NCBI RefSeq assembly: GCF_000177195.2
Contig: NC_015953.1
Span: forward strand, 3,286,001 to 3,350,000
From: Streptomyces sp. SirexAA-E
GTDB lineage: Bacteria; Actinomycetota; Actinomycetes; Streptomycetales; Streptomycetaceae
Direction: 5' to 3'
DNA: 64,000 bases
Position numbers and translations under genes: made by a program. A model generated the notes under the pieces. The model did not search any database and had not been told where the DNA came from. It saw nothing but the letters and a program-made list of their open reading frames with translations. This document shows positions 32,160-40,663 of the stretch, in pieces (position 1 is the stretch's first letter; each line of letters starts with the position of its first letter).

Positions 32160-32687
32160 TCAGGGAACGGGCGGGGGGAGGATGCGGCCGGTGCACTCCA
32201 GGTCGTGGATCATCTGGACCTTGCGGGCGGCGGACGCGGTCGGGTCGAAGCGGTGGGCCAGCCACTCCTCGGCGAGCTGCTTGGCCAGGGCCAGGCCGAT
32301 GATTCCAGCGCCAAAGGTGAGGACCTGGGCGTTGTTGGAGAGCACGGAGGCCCGCACGGACAGGGAGTCGTGGGCGGTGACGGCGCGGACGCCGGGAACC
32401 TTGTTCGCCGCGATGGCGACCCCGAGGCCGGTGTGACAGATGAGCAGGGCCCTGTCGACGGTGGCCTCGGCGACGCGCCGGGCAGCCTCCTCGGCGATCT
32501 GCGGATACGCGCCTTCGGAGCGAAGGTGTACGCCGATGTCGAGTACGGACGCGACGAGGCGGTGCTTCCGCAGGTGCTCGGCGAGCGCGTCCTTGTAGTC
32601 CTGGCCGGCACGATCGGCGCCGATGACCAAGTGCAGGGGAGGCAGTCCGTCGGGCCCGGCGACGGGAACCCGGTGGGGCGCGGTCAC
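32160..32687 (-). CDS. RpiB/LacA/LacB-family sugar-phosphate isomerase
   Basis: 175 aa. VIGADRAGQDYKDALAEHL and LLICHTGLGVAIAANK (Cys84) are the two active-site regions, in the same order as in ribose-5-phosphate isomerase B. AVTAHDSLSVRASVLSNNAQ and FGAGIIGLALAKQLAEEWL complete the fold. The usual CGTGxG is CHTGLG here, closer to the branch that handles other sugar phosphates, so a pentose or tetrose phosphate specific to this pathway is likely. GTG 32687 overlaps the acyltransferase stop. Confidence 0.8.
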   Translation of the reverse strand: MTAPHRVPVAGPDGLPPLHLVIGADRAGQDYKDALAEHLRKHRLVASVLDIGVHLRSEGAYPQIAEEAARRVAEATVDRALLICHTGLGVAIAANKVPGVRAVTAHDSLSVRASVLSNNAQVLTFGAGIIGLALAKQLAEEWLAHRFDPTASAARKVQMIHDLECTGRILPPPVP

Positions 32688-33391
32688 GGGAGCATTTCCT
32701 GCACGCCCGCGTTGCGGCTGCGTATGCGCGTCTGTGCGGTGTGCGGGGCCGTGACGACGGAGTTCTCGGGGACGGCGCGGATGGCGAGGGTGACGCCGCT
32801 GTCGATCTGACTGTGCCGACCGACGAGGACGCCGGGGCCGAGGCTGATGTTGTTGCCGGTCTGCACCCTGTCGCCGATGACCGCGCCGAACTGCGCGGTG
32901 TCGCACCGGTACGCACCGCCTCTGGTGCGCAGACAGATCTCGCGCTCCGGCGCGGACATGTCGGCGCTGACCGCGATGGCGGCTACCGTCACCCCGGCCG
33001 ACAGGTGCGCTCGGTTGCCGACGATCGTCCGGTTGATGCCGATGCGATGGCCCAGAACCGCCCCCTCACCGACGAACGCGGAGGTGACCTCGCAGTTGAA
33101 GCCGACGGAGGCCCCGGCGCACAGCACACTGCCCTTCCGGACGGTGGAGAACTCGTAGACCTTGGCGTGCGGGCCGACGATGACGTCCTCGCCCACGATG
33201 GCCTGCGGGTGAATGAACGCGGTCGGGTGGATACGGCGGTCGCCGAGCAGACTCAGGGCCTCGCGGTGGAGGTCCGGCCACCGGGCGAGGAAGTCGGCCA
33301 GGTCGTACGTGTGCAGGCGTCCGTACGGTGTGGCGGCGAGCTGTTCGTCGGTGGGCGCGGTGACGTAGGTGCCGAGCGGGAGAGGTTCCAT
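32684..33391 (-). CDS. Left-handed beta-helix acyltransferase
   Basis: 235 aa. From about residue 55 it is made of hexapeptide repeats (IHPTAFIHPQAIVGEDVIVG, VLGHRIGINRTIVGNRAHL, ISLGPGVLVGRHSQIDSGV), the fold of trimeric acetyl- and acyltransferases. The first 50 residues are a separate helical cap. Such enzymes N-acetylate amino-sugars made by DegT enzymes, which fits its neighbour. ATG 33391 lies 86 bases after the epimerase stop. Confidence 0.75.
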   Translation of the reverse strand: MEPLPLGTYVTAPTDEQLAATPYGRLHTYDLADFLARWPDLHREALSLLGDRRIHPTAFIHPQAIVGEDVIVGPHAKVYEFSTVRKGSVLCAGASVGFNCEVTSAFVGEGAVLGHRIGINRTIVGNRAHLSAGVTVAAIAVSADMSAPEREICLRTRGGAYRCDTAQFGAVIGDRVQTGNNISLGPGVLVGRHSQIDSGVTLAIRAVPENSVVTAPHTAQTRIRSRNAGVQEMLP

Positions 33392-33477
33392 CGTGTCCGG
33401 CTTTCGTAGTGGGAACGGGTCGTCAAGGGGCGCCGCGCCGGCACGCGTGCGCCGGGACTGCGGAAGGCGGATCGGGC

Positions 33478-34569
33478 TCACAAGAGGGCGGTCTCGGTCA
33501 ACCAGCTGGGAGCGGCCTGCGGCGTGCGGCGGAGCCACTGCACGTAGCGCTCCACCCCTTCCGCGACTGTCACGGCCGGTGTCCAGCTGAGAACGGCTTC
33601 CATGCGGCGGATCGAGGCGTACCCTCCGAGCGGATCACCCGCCGGGAGAGGTGTCGCCAGGAACTCGGCGTTGGGGAAGTGGCCCCGGACGAGTTCGGCG
33701 ACGTCCCGGATGCTGGTGGCCGTGCCGCTGCCGATATTGATCGTCTCGTTGTGAGCCCTCGGACTGGTCAGTGCGCGAAGGGTTCCTTCGGCGATGTCAT
33801 CGACGTGAGTGAGGTCGCGGACCTGCTGGCCGCCGCCGTTCAGGTGGAGGGGCAGGCCGAGGGCGGCTCGGGCGGCGAACCACGCCACCACCCAGGAGTG
33901 GCTGTTGGGTTTGATCGTCTGGGGTTCCCCGTAGACGGAGAAGTAGCGGACGATGGCATAGGAGATGCCGACCTGGCCGAGCACGACGCTGGTCTGCTGC
34001 TCGCCCCACACCTTCGTGGTGCCGTAGACCGAGACCGGCCGCAAAGGGGCGCTCTCGTCGAACCGGCGGGGGAGCCGGCCGTGCACGGACTCCAGAAGTT
34101 CCCGGAAGTCGGCCAATTCGGGGTTGCGGGTTTCCGGCGGTTCGCCGTCTCCGTAGACGCTGGCGGAGGACACGAACACCATGCGGCGTACTCGGTTGCT
34201 CGCTGCCACGGCGTCGAGGACCGTCTGTGTGCCAGCAATGTTGACGTCGATTGCGGCCGACGGCTCCCGGGTGCACGCGGCAACGTCCGCGAGGGCGGCA
34301 GCGTGGATGACGTAGTCGGATTCCGCGGCGAGCCTCCGCACCAGGGCGGTGTCTCGGATGTCGCCGGTCACCGTGTCCGGGTCAGTGGTGTCGACACCGA
34401 AGAGGCCGGAGTAGACACGCTCGGGGTAGGCGCTCATGGTGCACAGGGCGATCGGGCGGGCACCCAGTTGCTTCAGCCGGGACGTGATTCGGGAGCCGAT
34501 GAGCCCTGCGCCACCGGTCACCAAGACCGTGGCACCGTTCAATTCGGCGAAGGCGGAGCGGTTGTGCAC
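33478..34569 (-). CDS. NAD-dependent epimerase/dehydratase
   Basis: 363 aa. Extended SDR: TGGAGLIGS (residues 18-26) binds NAD, VIHAAALADVAACTREPSAA and VFVSSASVYGDG follow, and VYGTTKVWGEQ supplies the catalytic Tyr and Lys. Substrates in this family are NDP-sugars. First gene of the operon that runs to 27387. GTG 34569 has AGGAGGA just upstream. Confidence 0.85.
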   Translation of the reverse strand: MHNRSAFAELNGATVLVTGGAGLIGSRITSRLKQLGARPIALCTMSAYPERVYSGLFGVDTTDPDTVTGDIRDTALVRRLAAESDYVIHAAALADVAACTREPSAAIDVNIAGTQTVLDAVAASNRVRRMVFVSSASVYGDGEPPETRNPELADFRELLESVHGRLPRRFDESAPLRPVSVYGTTKVWGEQQTSVVLGQVGISYAIVRYFSVYGEPQTIKPNSHSWVVAWFAARAALGLPLHLNGGGQQVRDLTHVDDIAEGTLRALTSPRAHNETINIGSGTATSIRDVAELVRGHFPNAEFLATPLPAGDPLGGYASIRRMEAVLSWTPAVTVAEGVERYVQWLRRTPQAAPSWLTETALL

Positions 34570-34918
34570 GATTCCTCCTGAATAGGTCGGGTGGTGCTCG
34601 TGACGAACAGCGACGACTGAGATACGTAGTCCGGTGGTGATCGGTGGTTAGGCGAGCGACAGCTCTTCATCAGCCCGCGGGAGCGGAAGCGCCCATGAAG
34701 CGTGCCGTGTTCAGCTCGGGTCGGTGATCAGGCGAGGAGCTTCGACCATGAGGCGTTGGGGGCCCGACCTCCACGACGTGGTACACCGGGCCCTCCTATT
34801 TCTGGGACGGCCGGTACGAGGGCACCACCTGGCCGTTGCGATCGGCGATCGGCGGTCAGGTCATGCACACGGCTTGCAGGTTGTGCACGCGTAGTTGCGG
34901 TCCGGCCGCTGTCTGCGG
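34570..34918. other. Intergenic region upstream of the sugar operon
   Basis: 349 bases with no gene I can support. It must hold the promoter of the epimerase operon. A short open stretch on the plus strand near 34790-34890 shows no ribosome site or recognisable protein. Confidence 0.4.
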
Positions 34919-35143
34919 TCAGGCAGGAGAGAGGGACGTGGACGCCGCTTCCGGTGCCAGCAGCGGCCCCGGGGCGCTCAGGGCGCGAATCTGCTCTTGG
35001 ACTCGCGAACGGTCCGGGCTTGCGCTCCGGTCCACCTGCGCGGCGTCATGGTCCAGAAGCATGTCCAGCAGCGTGTGGGGCTTGTAGTCCTCGTGCTGGG
35101 CCCGTTGGGCGCGTAGGAGGCGCAGGTCCTGGTAGGTAGACAT
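34919..35143 (-). CDS. Small hypothetical protein, 74 aa
   Basis: ATG 35143 starts six bases after the stop of the methyltransferase gene. Helical, charged (YQDLRLLRAQRAQHEDYKPH, LLDMLLDHDAAQ). No family recognised and no clear ribosome site of its own, so translational coupling would be needed. Could be spurious. Confidence 0.4.
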   Translation of the reverse strand: MSTYQDLRLLRAQRAQHEDYKPHTLLDMLLDHDAAQVDRSASPDRSRVQEQIRALSAPGPLLAPEAASTSLSPA

Positions 35144-35149
35144 GGGGTC

Positions 35150-36034
35150 CTAGTTCGTACTCGTTGGCGAGGTCGACTCTTGGGCGCCGTTGCTGATCAC
35201 TGCGGCGTAGGCGTGCGAGTGCTCCCAGTGGGCTTCACCTTGAGCGCCAGGCCCCCGCCATTGACCTGTCGGGACGATGCCCGGTGACAGCAAATTCCAG
35301 GGGCTGAGGAGGGCGGTGATCTCGTCGACGGAGCGGGGCCGGTACAAGATGCCGTCTTCGGCGTAGTGGTCGACGAGTTCCTGCATCGCCGAGGGGGCCC
35401 ATTCGGTGGTGGCGTGGGTGAGGGAGATGGCGCTGCCCGGCGGCAGCCACTCCCGCAGAGCGGCCATCACCCGGTGAGCCTGGGCATCGGTCATCCACGG
35501 CAGCAGGTCGTGGAGGAGAACGGCGATCCGCCTGCTGCGATCCAGGCCGGTGATCTCGGGGTGGTCGAGCAGTGTGTCGATCTCGCGGATGTCACCGTCG
35601 ACGGTTGCGGTCGTCGGGTGCTCATCCAGCATCGTGCGGGCGAAGCCGCCCACGACCGGGTCGTTGTCGACGTAAACGACTCGGGGAGCCTTGTGGATGA
35701 GGCGCGCGGCGTCGTAGACGGGCGCCCCCGGGTCGTAGCCCTTGGCCTTTCCCATCCAGCGGGGAGGCAGGCCGCAACCGAGGTCGATGAACTGGCTGAT
35801 GGAGAGATCCCGGGCGAGCGTGTGGACGGTACGCGGACGGTGAGCGCCGTTGATCCTCACCATCTGCGGCAGCCACGGGGCCGCGTGCAGGAGTTTCGAG
35901 GCGAGCTCCCGGTCAGGCACGTAGTTGTCCGACCTGCCCAGCAGGTAGTTGTCGATCCGCGAGACGGCTGGGCGGGTCCAGTAGTCCGCCGGCAGCCCCT
36001 GGGCCTTACCCCACACGTCATTTCCTCTGGTCAT
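35150..36034 (-). CDS. DUF574-type SAM-dependent methyltransferase
   Basis: 294 aa from ATG 36034 with GAGGAGA upstream. The AVSRIDNYLLG and FIDLGCGLP segments mark the DUF574 (SAM methyltransferase) family that is abundant in Streptomyces. VVYVDNDPVV (the acidic residue that binds the SAM ribose) and AVLLHDLLPWMTDAQAHRVM follow. Targets of this family are unknown to me. The start used skips an upstream in-frame extension that overlaps a gene relic. Confidence 0.8.
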   Translation of the reverse strand: MTRGNDVWGKAQGLPADYWTRPAVSRIDNYLLGRSDNYVPDRELASKLLHAAPWLPQMVRINGAHRPRTVHTLARDLSISQFIDLGCGLPPRWMGKAKGYDPGAPVYDAARLIHKAPRVVYVDNDPVVGGFARTMLDEHPTTATVDGDIREIDTLLDHPEITGLDRSRRIAVLLHDLLPWMTDAQAHRVMAALREWLPPGSAISLTHATTEWAPSAMQELVDHYAEDGILYRPRSVDEITALLSPWNLLSPGIVPTGQWRGPGAQGEAHWEHSHAYAAVISNGAQESTSPTSTN

Positions 36035-36191
36035 GCGGTTGTCTCCTCGTCTTTCACCGGGGCGTGGATGACGGAGGTGGTCGGTTGTGTTCTGGGCGCG
36101 GCGCCACGTACGGGGCGGCCTGGGCTGTCGGCCGGCGGCCTGCGAGGTTCCGGCGGGTCGTCGTGCGCTGCGGGCGGGCCCGTTCTTGTCG

Positions 36192-36278
36192 GTCCATGGC
36201 GATGTCCAGCACCTTGCGGTAGAGGGACCAGTCGACGTTTCCACCGGAGACGATCACGCCGATGCGGCCCTCGGGGAG
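36192..36278 (-). pseudogene. Relic of a PLP-dependent threonine dehydratase-like enzyme
   Basis: About 29 codons reading LPEGRIGVIVSGGNVD and on to a RKVLDIAMD helix are like the extreme C-terminus of threonine/serine dehydratases, where the SGGN loop binds the phosphate of PLP. Nothing upstream resembles the rest of such an enzyme. The piece is therefore a remnant left by a deletion or insertion. Confidence 0.5.
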
Positions 36279-36689
36279 GCGGCGGGGAGAAGCGCGGTGC
36301 TGCTGGCCATGTGGCGTTCCAAGGGAAAGATGGACGGTAGGTGCGGGATCGGGCGGGGTGTTGCGGGGTGGGGGCAGTACGCGGGGAGGGGCCGCAGACA
36401 AGGTGCTGCTCCTCCCCGCGTGTCATCCGGCACCGGGCCTTGACCAGGCCTTGCACCGGGTCGTGCACCCGACCACGGTCCGGGGCCGTCAAGCGCCGGT
36501 CGGGGCGGGCGTTGCGCGGGCCGGCCACAACGTCTCCACGGAGCGCGGCCGGGGCGCGGTCAAGCGCCACTTCCTCTCTGGGCTGACTTCATGTACCGCA
36601 GCGCACGGGCACTGAGGTCGAAGGAACCGAGAGGAAGCCCCGGGTCTCGATGCCGCGCGCCGACATCGACGCGCGGGCAGACGTCTGGA
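36279..36689. other. Region without a supported gene
   Basis: About 410 bases. Open frames here are Arg/Pro-rich shadows without ribosome sites. GTCAAGCGCC occurs near 36488 and again near 36559. I see no terminator with a T run. Confidence 0.4.
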
Positions 36690-37139
36690 TCAGATGCCTG
36701 CGGCCTGCTTCACCCGGCGGATGAAGGCGTCGTACGCGTCTGCCATAACCTCGTTGACGTCCGTGGCCCGCTTGTCGCCCAGCGTCTCCTCCTCACGGAA
36801 GGAACCGAACTCTTCCCAGTACCGCCGGACGGCTTCCCGGTTCATCAGCCACTTGGCGACGAAGCGCAGCCGGTCCTTGCTGATGAGGCCCAGCCGGTAT
36901 CGCAGAGTGAGGGCACACAGCTGCTGGTTGGCGTTCAGCAGCGTCACGAACTCGTCGGCGTTCATGCCCTTGGGCTTCCACTGCGCCGCGAGGTCGGGGT
37001 TCGTGGTCAGTAGGGTCAGCCAGCGGTCCTGCAAGCCGGCGAGGGCCACGTTCTTCTGTTGCCGGTGGTGCCGCTCCTTCTGTACGAGGTGGACGGCTCC
37101 GATGACAGCGAGAGCAGCGAGACCGGGCGAGGTCTTCAT
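36690..37139 (-). CDS. DUF6082-like protein
   Basis: 149 aa. N-terminal hydrophobic segment (about residues 5-20, GLAALAVIGAVHLV), then a helical domain with LTTNPDLAAQWKPKGMNADE, LLNANQQLCALTLRYRLGLI and VRRYWEEFGSFREEE, the pattern of DUF6082 proteins of Streptomyces. Probably membrane-anchored. Function unknown. Last in a minus-strand series from 39398. Confidence 0.65.
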   Translation of the reverse strand: MKTSPGLAALAVIGAVHLVQKERHHRQQKNVALAGLQDRWLTLLTTNPDLAAQWKPKGMNADEFVTLLNANQQLCALTLRYRLGLISKDRLRFVAKWLMNREAVRRYWEEFGSFREEETLGDKRATDVNEVMADAYDAFIRRVKQAAGI

Positions 37140-37171
37140 CTGGCGGTGCCTTTCGGTGTGAGGTGCTGTGG

Positions 37172-37594
37172 TTACCGGCGCGCGATCTGCGCCTGTTCTG
37201 CTCTGACCGCGGCGACTGCGCGGAGGAGCGCTCGCAAGAGGCGGGCTACGTTCTGGGCTCGGCCTGCGGTTGCCCGTGGCGTGCCAGCCGGGGGTGAGAG
37301 GTTCAGCCGACGGGACGCTTCGCCGAGAGTGGCCTGCGCCGTGATCCCGGCCTCGGAATGCGAGAGAAGGGACAGGCTCAGGGCGGTGAGGTCTCTGGCG
37401 ATGATCCGGCCGTGGGAGGCGAGCTCGTCGAGCATGTTCAGCGCGACGTCCTTGGGCGGGAGGGCGGGGTTCGTCAGGTCCCAGGCGAGTACCGTGTCGA
37501 GGTCCGCCAAGATCTCGTCGGGAACCGCGGGGGCCATCGGCTGCCCGTCAGGCGGTGGGGGGCTTGAGCTGTGCCGGGGCCGGATGGTTATCAC
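37172..37594 (-). CDS. Hypothetical protein, 140 aa
   Basis: GTG 37594 overlaps the previous stop (GTGA). Mainly helical: LADLDTVLAWDLTNPALPPK, LNMLDELASHGRIIARDLTA and VARLLRALLRAVAAVRAEQ. No family recognised. Coupled to the DUF6624-like gene. Confidence 0.55.
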   Translation of the reverse strand: MITIRPRHSSSPPPPDGQPMAPAVPDEILADLDTVLAWDLTNPALPPKDVALNMLDELASHGRIIARDLTALSLSLLSHSEAGITAQATLGEASRRLNLSPPAGTPRATAGRAQNVARLLRALLRAVAAVRAEQAQIARR

Positions 37595-38184
37595 GCCGCG
37601 CTCACCAGCTCGGCCGACGGCTCGTCGGCGGGTATCTCGATGACGAGGCCAAGGCGGGGCGCTTGCGCCCTGCGGCGGCGCAGGACCTCCAGGGATACAG
37701 CGGCTGGAGGGAGCCCCACCCTTGCGCGGCGCTCGTCGAGCGACTGCGGGTCATGCACGGCCAGGCGCTCCGGACCGGCGGGGCCGGGACGGTATTGCGT
37801 GCCGTACTCCTGCCCGGCCCCGCAGTGGACGAGGCAGCGGTCGTGCAGGTGCGCCCACTGGAGCATGTGCGCGTCTTCCGAGCGGGCGGCTTGGTTCAAC
37901 AGTCGGGCGGCGTGTCGCTGGAACTGAATGAGGTGGTCCGCGCGGAGTGTGATCTGCCATGCGGCTGTTGCACCGTCTTCACCGACGAGGCTCCATCCCG
38001 GCCAGCCGTGGTCCGTGATGATCCGCTGGACGAGGCCGGCGTTGGCCTGATCGGTCAGGCGGCCCCGGTCGATGTCCTGTGCGGAGAGCAGTCCTCGGGT
38101 CAGGTACCTCCAGCGTTCACCCGCCTCCGCCGCGCGCCTGATCAGCTCCTGGGCCAGGTCGGGACGCTGTGGTTCGTCAAGCAT
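37591..38184 (-). CDS. DUF6624-like protein
   Basis: 197 aa from ATG 38184, which has a strong GGAGGAGA site. A GTG at 38223 overlapping the regulator stop is the alternative. Residues 1-140 (LDEPQRPDLAQELIRRAAEA, QRIITDHGWPGWSLVGEDGA, LLNQAARSEDAHMLQWAHLH, YGTQY) match the DUF6624 pattern, a helical family of unknown role. Co-transcribed with the GntR-like gene upstream. Confidence 0.65.
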   Translation of the reverse strand: MLDEPQRPDLAQELIRRAAEAGERWRYLTRGLLSAQDIDRGRLTDQANAGLVQRIITDHGWPGWSLVGEDGATAAWQITLRADHLIQFQRHAARLLNQAARSEDAHMLQWAHLHDRCLVHCGAGQEYGTQYRPGPAGPERLAVHDPQSLDERRARVGLPPAAVSLEVLRRRRAQAPRLGLVIEIPADEPSAELVSAA

Positions 38185-38219
38185 GGCGCTCTCCTCCGTG
38201 TCGGGTGATCGGTCGGCAT

Positions 38220-39398
38220 TCACACGGCATCACCCGCGAGGTGCAGGACCTCCAGTACCGCGGCGCCCAGGCATGCGACACGCCATACCTGTCCCTCGGA
38301 GGTCGGCGGGCGGATGGCGAGCGCGGTGACCGCGGTGCGCCGCAGGCTGGCGTGGACCTCCGGGTTGTCCGGATGCAGTTGTGCGACCAGCGGGAGCAGG
38401 TACTCGGCGGCGGCGGCGAGAGCCCGGAGGGTGTGTTCCAGGGAATCGGGGTGTGGGGTGAGGCGGCGGCGCCACCAGGTGTGGGGCCGGTGGCAGGTCT
38501 CCCGGATGCCGGTGTGGCTGAGGTCCACGTCAGGCAATGCCACGTTCCACAGCATGGGGAGCAGGCTGTGAACGTCAGGAGGGGTTACGGCGTCGAAGGG
38601 CAGGGTGACTCGCACGGTTGTGCGCATCCCATGGCGGTGGGTGACGACGTCTGTCTCGTGCAAGAGGTGCAGTGCACGGGAGACGAACGGTGGGGGCGAG
38701 AGCAGCGCGCGAGACAGGTCCGTCAGCACCGGCAATTTTGACCCCGGCGGGTATACCCCGGCCTGGATCAGCACACTCAGCCACGCGGCGATCTGCTCAG
38801 GTCGGTCCGTGGCCTCCTCACGTGTGACGACACGGATGTGGTCGGAGGGAGAGAGGGCGATCAGCCCTTCAGCCTCCAAGTCGCGAGCCGCGAGGCGTAC
38901 ACGGCGAATGGATGCCGGCGGACGGTAGTCAGTCGCGATTCGCCTGACAGCCAGCAGAATCCCCCGAGGGTACGTGCCGTCAGCGATCGCCTCGCGAATC
39001 CCGTCCGCGATTTCCTGGACGCTGGGTCCCGGAATTGCCGTGAATGCTAGGGCGTCCAGCAGGCCCCAGGCGTTCTGGGCCAGGGTCGCTATGTCTGTGC
39101 CGACTGTGGCGTCGTCAGCCACTTCCTGCACGTCCGCGATGAGCTCCTGCCAGCGCGCCTGGTCAGCGGGCGAACCGTCCGCTTCACGGAGGTGCCTCTC
39201 GGCCAGCGGCAACCACCGCACCACGAACTGGCGAATAGTCGCGCGGCCTTCAGTCGTGTCGCCAAACTCGGCGCAGGACTGCGTTGACGTCTCGAACTCC
39301 CTCATCACCTGACGGAGCTGTTCGTACGACGGTTCATCTTCGGGCCCCGGGCTCTCGGCGTGCGGGGCGGTCCTCGTCGCGTCGGTCGTCGTCGTCAC
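38220..39398 (-). CDS. GntR-like regulator with two winged helices
   Basis: 392 aa from GTG 39398 with GAGGAG seven bases upstream. Residues 125-190 (VQEIADGIREAIADGTYPRG, RRVRLAARDLEAEGLIAL) and 200-270 (RPEQIAAWLSVLIQAGVYPP, FVSRALHLLHETDVVTHRH) are two GntR-type winged helices in tandem. The N-terminal 110 residues and C-terminal 110 are helical and of unknown use. Probably regulates the downstream DUF6624 operon and itself. Confidence 0.65.
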   Translation of the reverse strand: MTTTTDATRTAPHAESPGPEDEPSYEQLRQVMREFETSTQSCAEFGDTTEGRATIRQFVVRWLPLAERHLREADGSPADQARWQELIADVQEVADDATVGTDIATLAQNAWGLLDALAFTAIPGPSVQEIADGIREAIADGTYPRGILLAVRRIATDYRPPASIRRVRLAARDLEAEGLIALSPSDHIRVVTREEATDRPEQIAAWLSVLIQAGVYPPGSKLPVLTDLSRALLSPPPFVSRALHLLHETDVVTHRHGMRTTVRVTLPFDAVTPPDVHSLLPMLWNVALPDVDLSHTGIRETCHRPHTWWRRRLTPHPDSLEHTLRALAAAAEYLLPLVAQLHPDNPEVHASLRRTAVTALAIRPPTSEGQVWRVACLGAAVLEVLHLAGDAV

Positions 39399-39714
39399 TG
39401 TTCAACTCCTCAAGGCGTACCGGTGAACTGGTGGCACTGCTCGGCGAAACGCTGTTCGTCGGCAGCCGCCAGCTCTCGCATGACGGTCGCCGTCGGTGCC
39501 GGGCTCGGCGCAGGGCCTCAAGGGCGAGCGGTCCGATAAGGGCTAGGGCGAGTCGGCGGGGTTTCCCCCGGCGCTGGTGCTTCAACTCCTTGGGGGGAAG
39601 GCGAGAAGCTATGTCTCCCCAGCGCCGGGGGAAGGTCCGGGCCCACAGGGGAGGCGGCCCGGGTCGGGCCCCGGGGGGAGGGAGCCCGACGTATGTGAGG
39701 GGAGCGAATGTCAT
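39334..39714 (-). CDS. Doubtful 126-aa reading frame
   Basis: ATG 39714 overlaps the upstream stop (ATGA), which favours coupled translation. But the protein is Arg/Pro-rich with no recognisable domain, overlaps the regulator start by 65 bases, and its DNA contains a large hairpin (39563-39633). Kept at low confidence. Confidence 0.3.
   Translation of the reverse strand: MTFAPLTYVGLPPPGARPGPPPLWARTFPRRWGDIASRLPPKELKHQRRGKPRRLALALIGPLALEALRRARHRRRPSCESWRLPTNSVSPSSATSSPVRLEELNSDDDDRRDEDRPARREPGARR
39563..39633. repeat. Perfect 15-bp inverted repeat, large hairpin
   Basis: TTCCCCCGGCGCTGG at 39563-39577 pairs exactly with 39619-39633. The 41-base loop contains a smaller GCTTC/GAAGC pair, so a two-tier stem is possible. 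It lies between the unit ending at 39711 and the GntR-like gene starting at 39398, so it may be a terminator or a structured leader. Confidence 0.6.
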
Positions 39715-40193
39715 TCGTCGTCTCCCATCAGTTCGAGGAGGGCGAGAATCGCCAGTGCGTACCGGCGCAAATACGGCAGAGCCTCGCCGGATGGTGCCTC
39801 TTCGTCGCGCAGGGCGATCAGGAGGCGCAGCTCCTCGGTGGGGTACATCGCGACGCGGTGCGGCACGACCTGCATGAGCAGGCGGGTAGCCCGGCGGAAG
39901 CGGTCGGTGATCCGCGCCGCGTCTTGATCGCTCAGCGGCGCGACGTCGGGCTGCCGCTGTCGGCGGAGGGGCAAGCCGCAGCCGACTAACAGCTTGTCGA
40001 GCAGCGGGGTGTGGGCCGAGGGGGCGGGCCGGTCGCTCAAGACCTCTTCGAGGGTGGCGATCAGGTCGTCACTGATACCCTCAGCGACGAGCGAGCGGGT
40101 CAGGTGGAAGGCCACCTGGCGTTTCAGCGCGTCATCAGGAGTGACGGGCATTGCCGAGGGTCCGGCAGCGGCGACTTCCTCGACCACCCACAT
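39711..40193 (-). CDS. Hypothetical helical protein, 160 aa
   Basis: ATG 40193 shares a base with the HATPase stop. Residues 15-60 (LKRQVAFHLTRSLVAEGISD, LIATLEEVL) and 90-160 (LRLLIALRDEEAPSGEALPY, LRRYALAILALLELMGDDE) are helical. No family recognised. Part of the three-gene coupled unit with the ATPase and the resolvase-fold protein. Confidence 0.6.
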   Translation of the reverse strand: MWVVEEVAAAGPSAMPVTPDDALKRQVAFHLTRSLVAEGISDDLIATLEEVLSDRPAPSAHTPLLDKLLVGCGLPLRRQRQPDVAPLSDQDAARITDRFRRATRLLMQVVPHRVAMYPTEELRLLIALRDEEAPSGEALPYLRRYALAILALLELMGDDE

Positions 40194-40663
40194 CACGGCC
40201 TCCCCGAGGAAGCGTGGAAAGAGGCCCAGGTCGTTCGGCCGTCGTCGCTGACACCCCAGCTCTGCGAGAGACACGAAACGAGGAAGAGGCCGCGACCGCG
40301 CTCGTCGTCGGGAGTAGGGGGGCGCAGCCGGGCGGGAGCCGGGTTGTCATCGGTGGTCTCGACGAAGAGCTCTCCGCCCGTGTGCCGAACTCGCAAGCTG
40401 ACCGTTCCGTGACCATGCTCGACCGAGTTCGTGACCAGCTCGGAGACGACGACCACGACGTCCTGCGCCAGTGGGGCGGGCACGGCCCGGTACCGCAGGA
40501 ACGTCTTGGTGATCAGCCGCAACTGGGCGACGCGATGCGGCTCCGGAACGACGGCCACCTCGAAGGCGTAACTCCCCTGTGGCCGGGCCGCTCCAAAGGG
40601 CGGCTCGACGGCGCTGGAAGGGCTCATCTGTGCCCGCCCCGTGCCGGGCGCCGCGGCGCTCAC
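40193..40663 (-). CDS. HATPase domain protein (anti-sigma-like kinase fold)
   Basis: 156 aa from GTG 40663 (overlapping the upstream stop); ATG 40627 is an alternative. LAQDVVVVVSELVTNSVEHG is the N box, DDNPA the degenerate G1 box, and DDERGRGLFLVSCLSQSWG the G2 box of the GHKL ATPase fold used by RsbW/SpoIIAB anti-sigma factors. Streptomyces has many such single-domain proteins of unknown target. Confidence 0.8.
   Translation of the reverse strand: MSAAAPGTGRAQMSPSSAVEPPFGAARPQGSYAFEVAVVPEPHRVAQLRLITKTFLRYRAVPAPLAQDVVVVVSELVTNSVEHGHGTVSLRVRHTGGELFVETTDDNPAPARLRPPTPDDERGRGLFLVSCLSQSWGVSDDGRTTWASFHASSGRP

Noticed and set aside
36031..36570. 179-codon minus-strand frame
   Set aside because: Arg/Pro-rich, and it overlaps a better-supported dehydratase relic in another frame.
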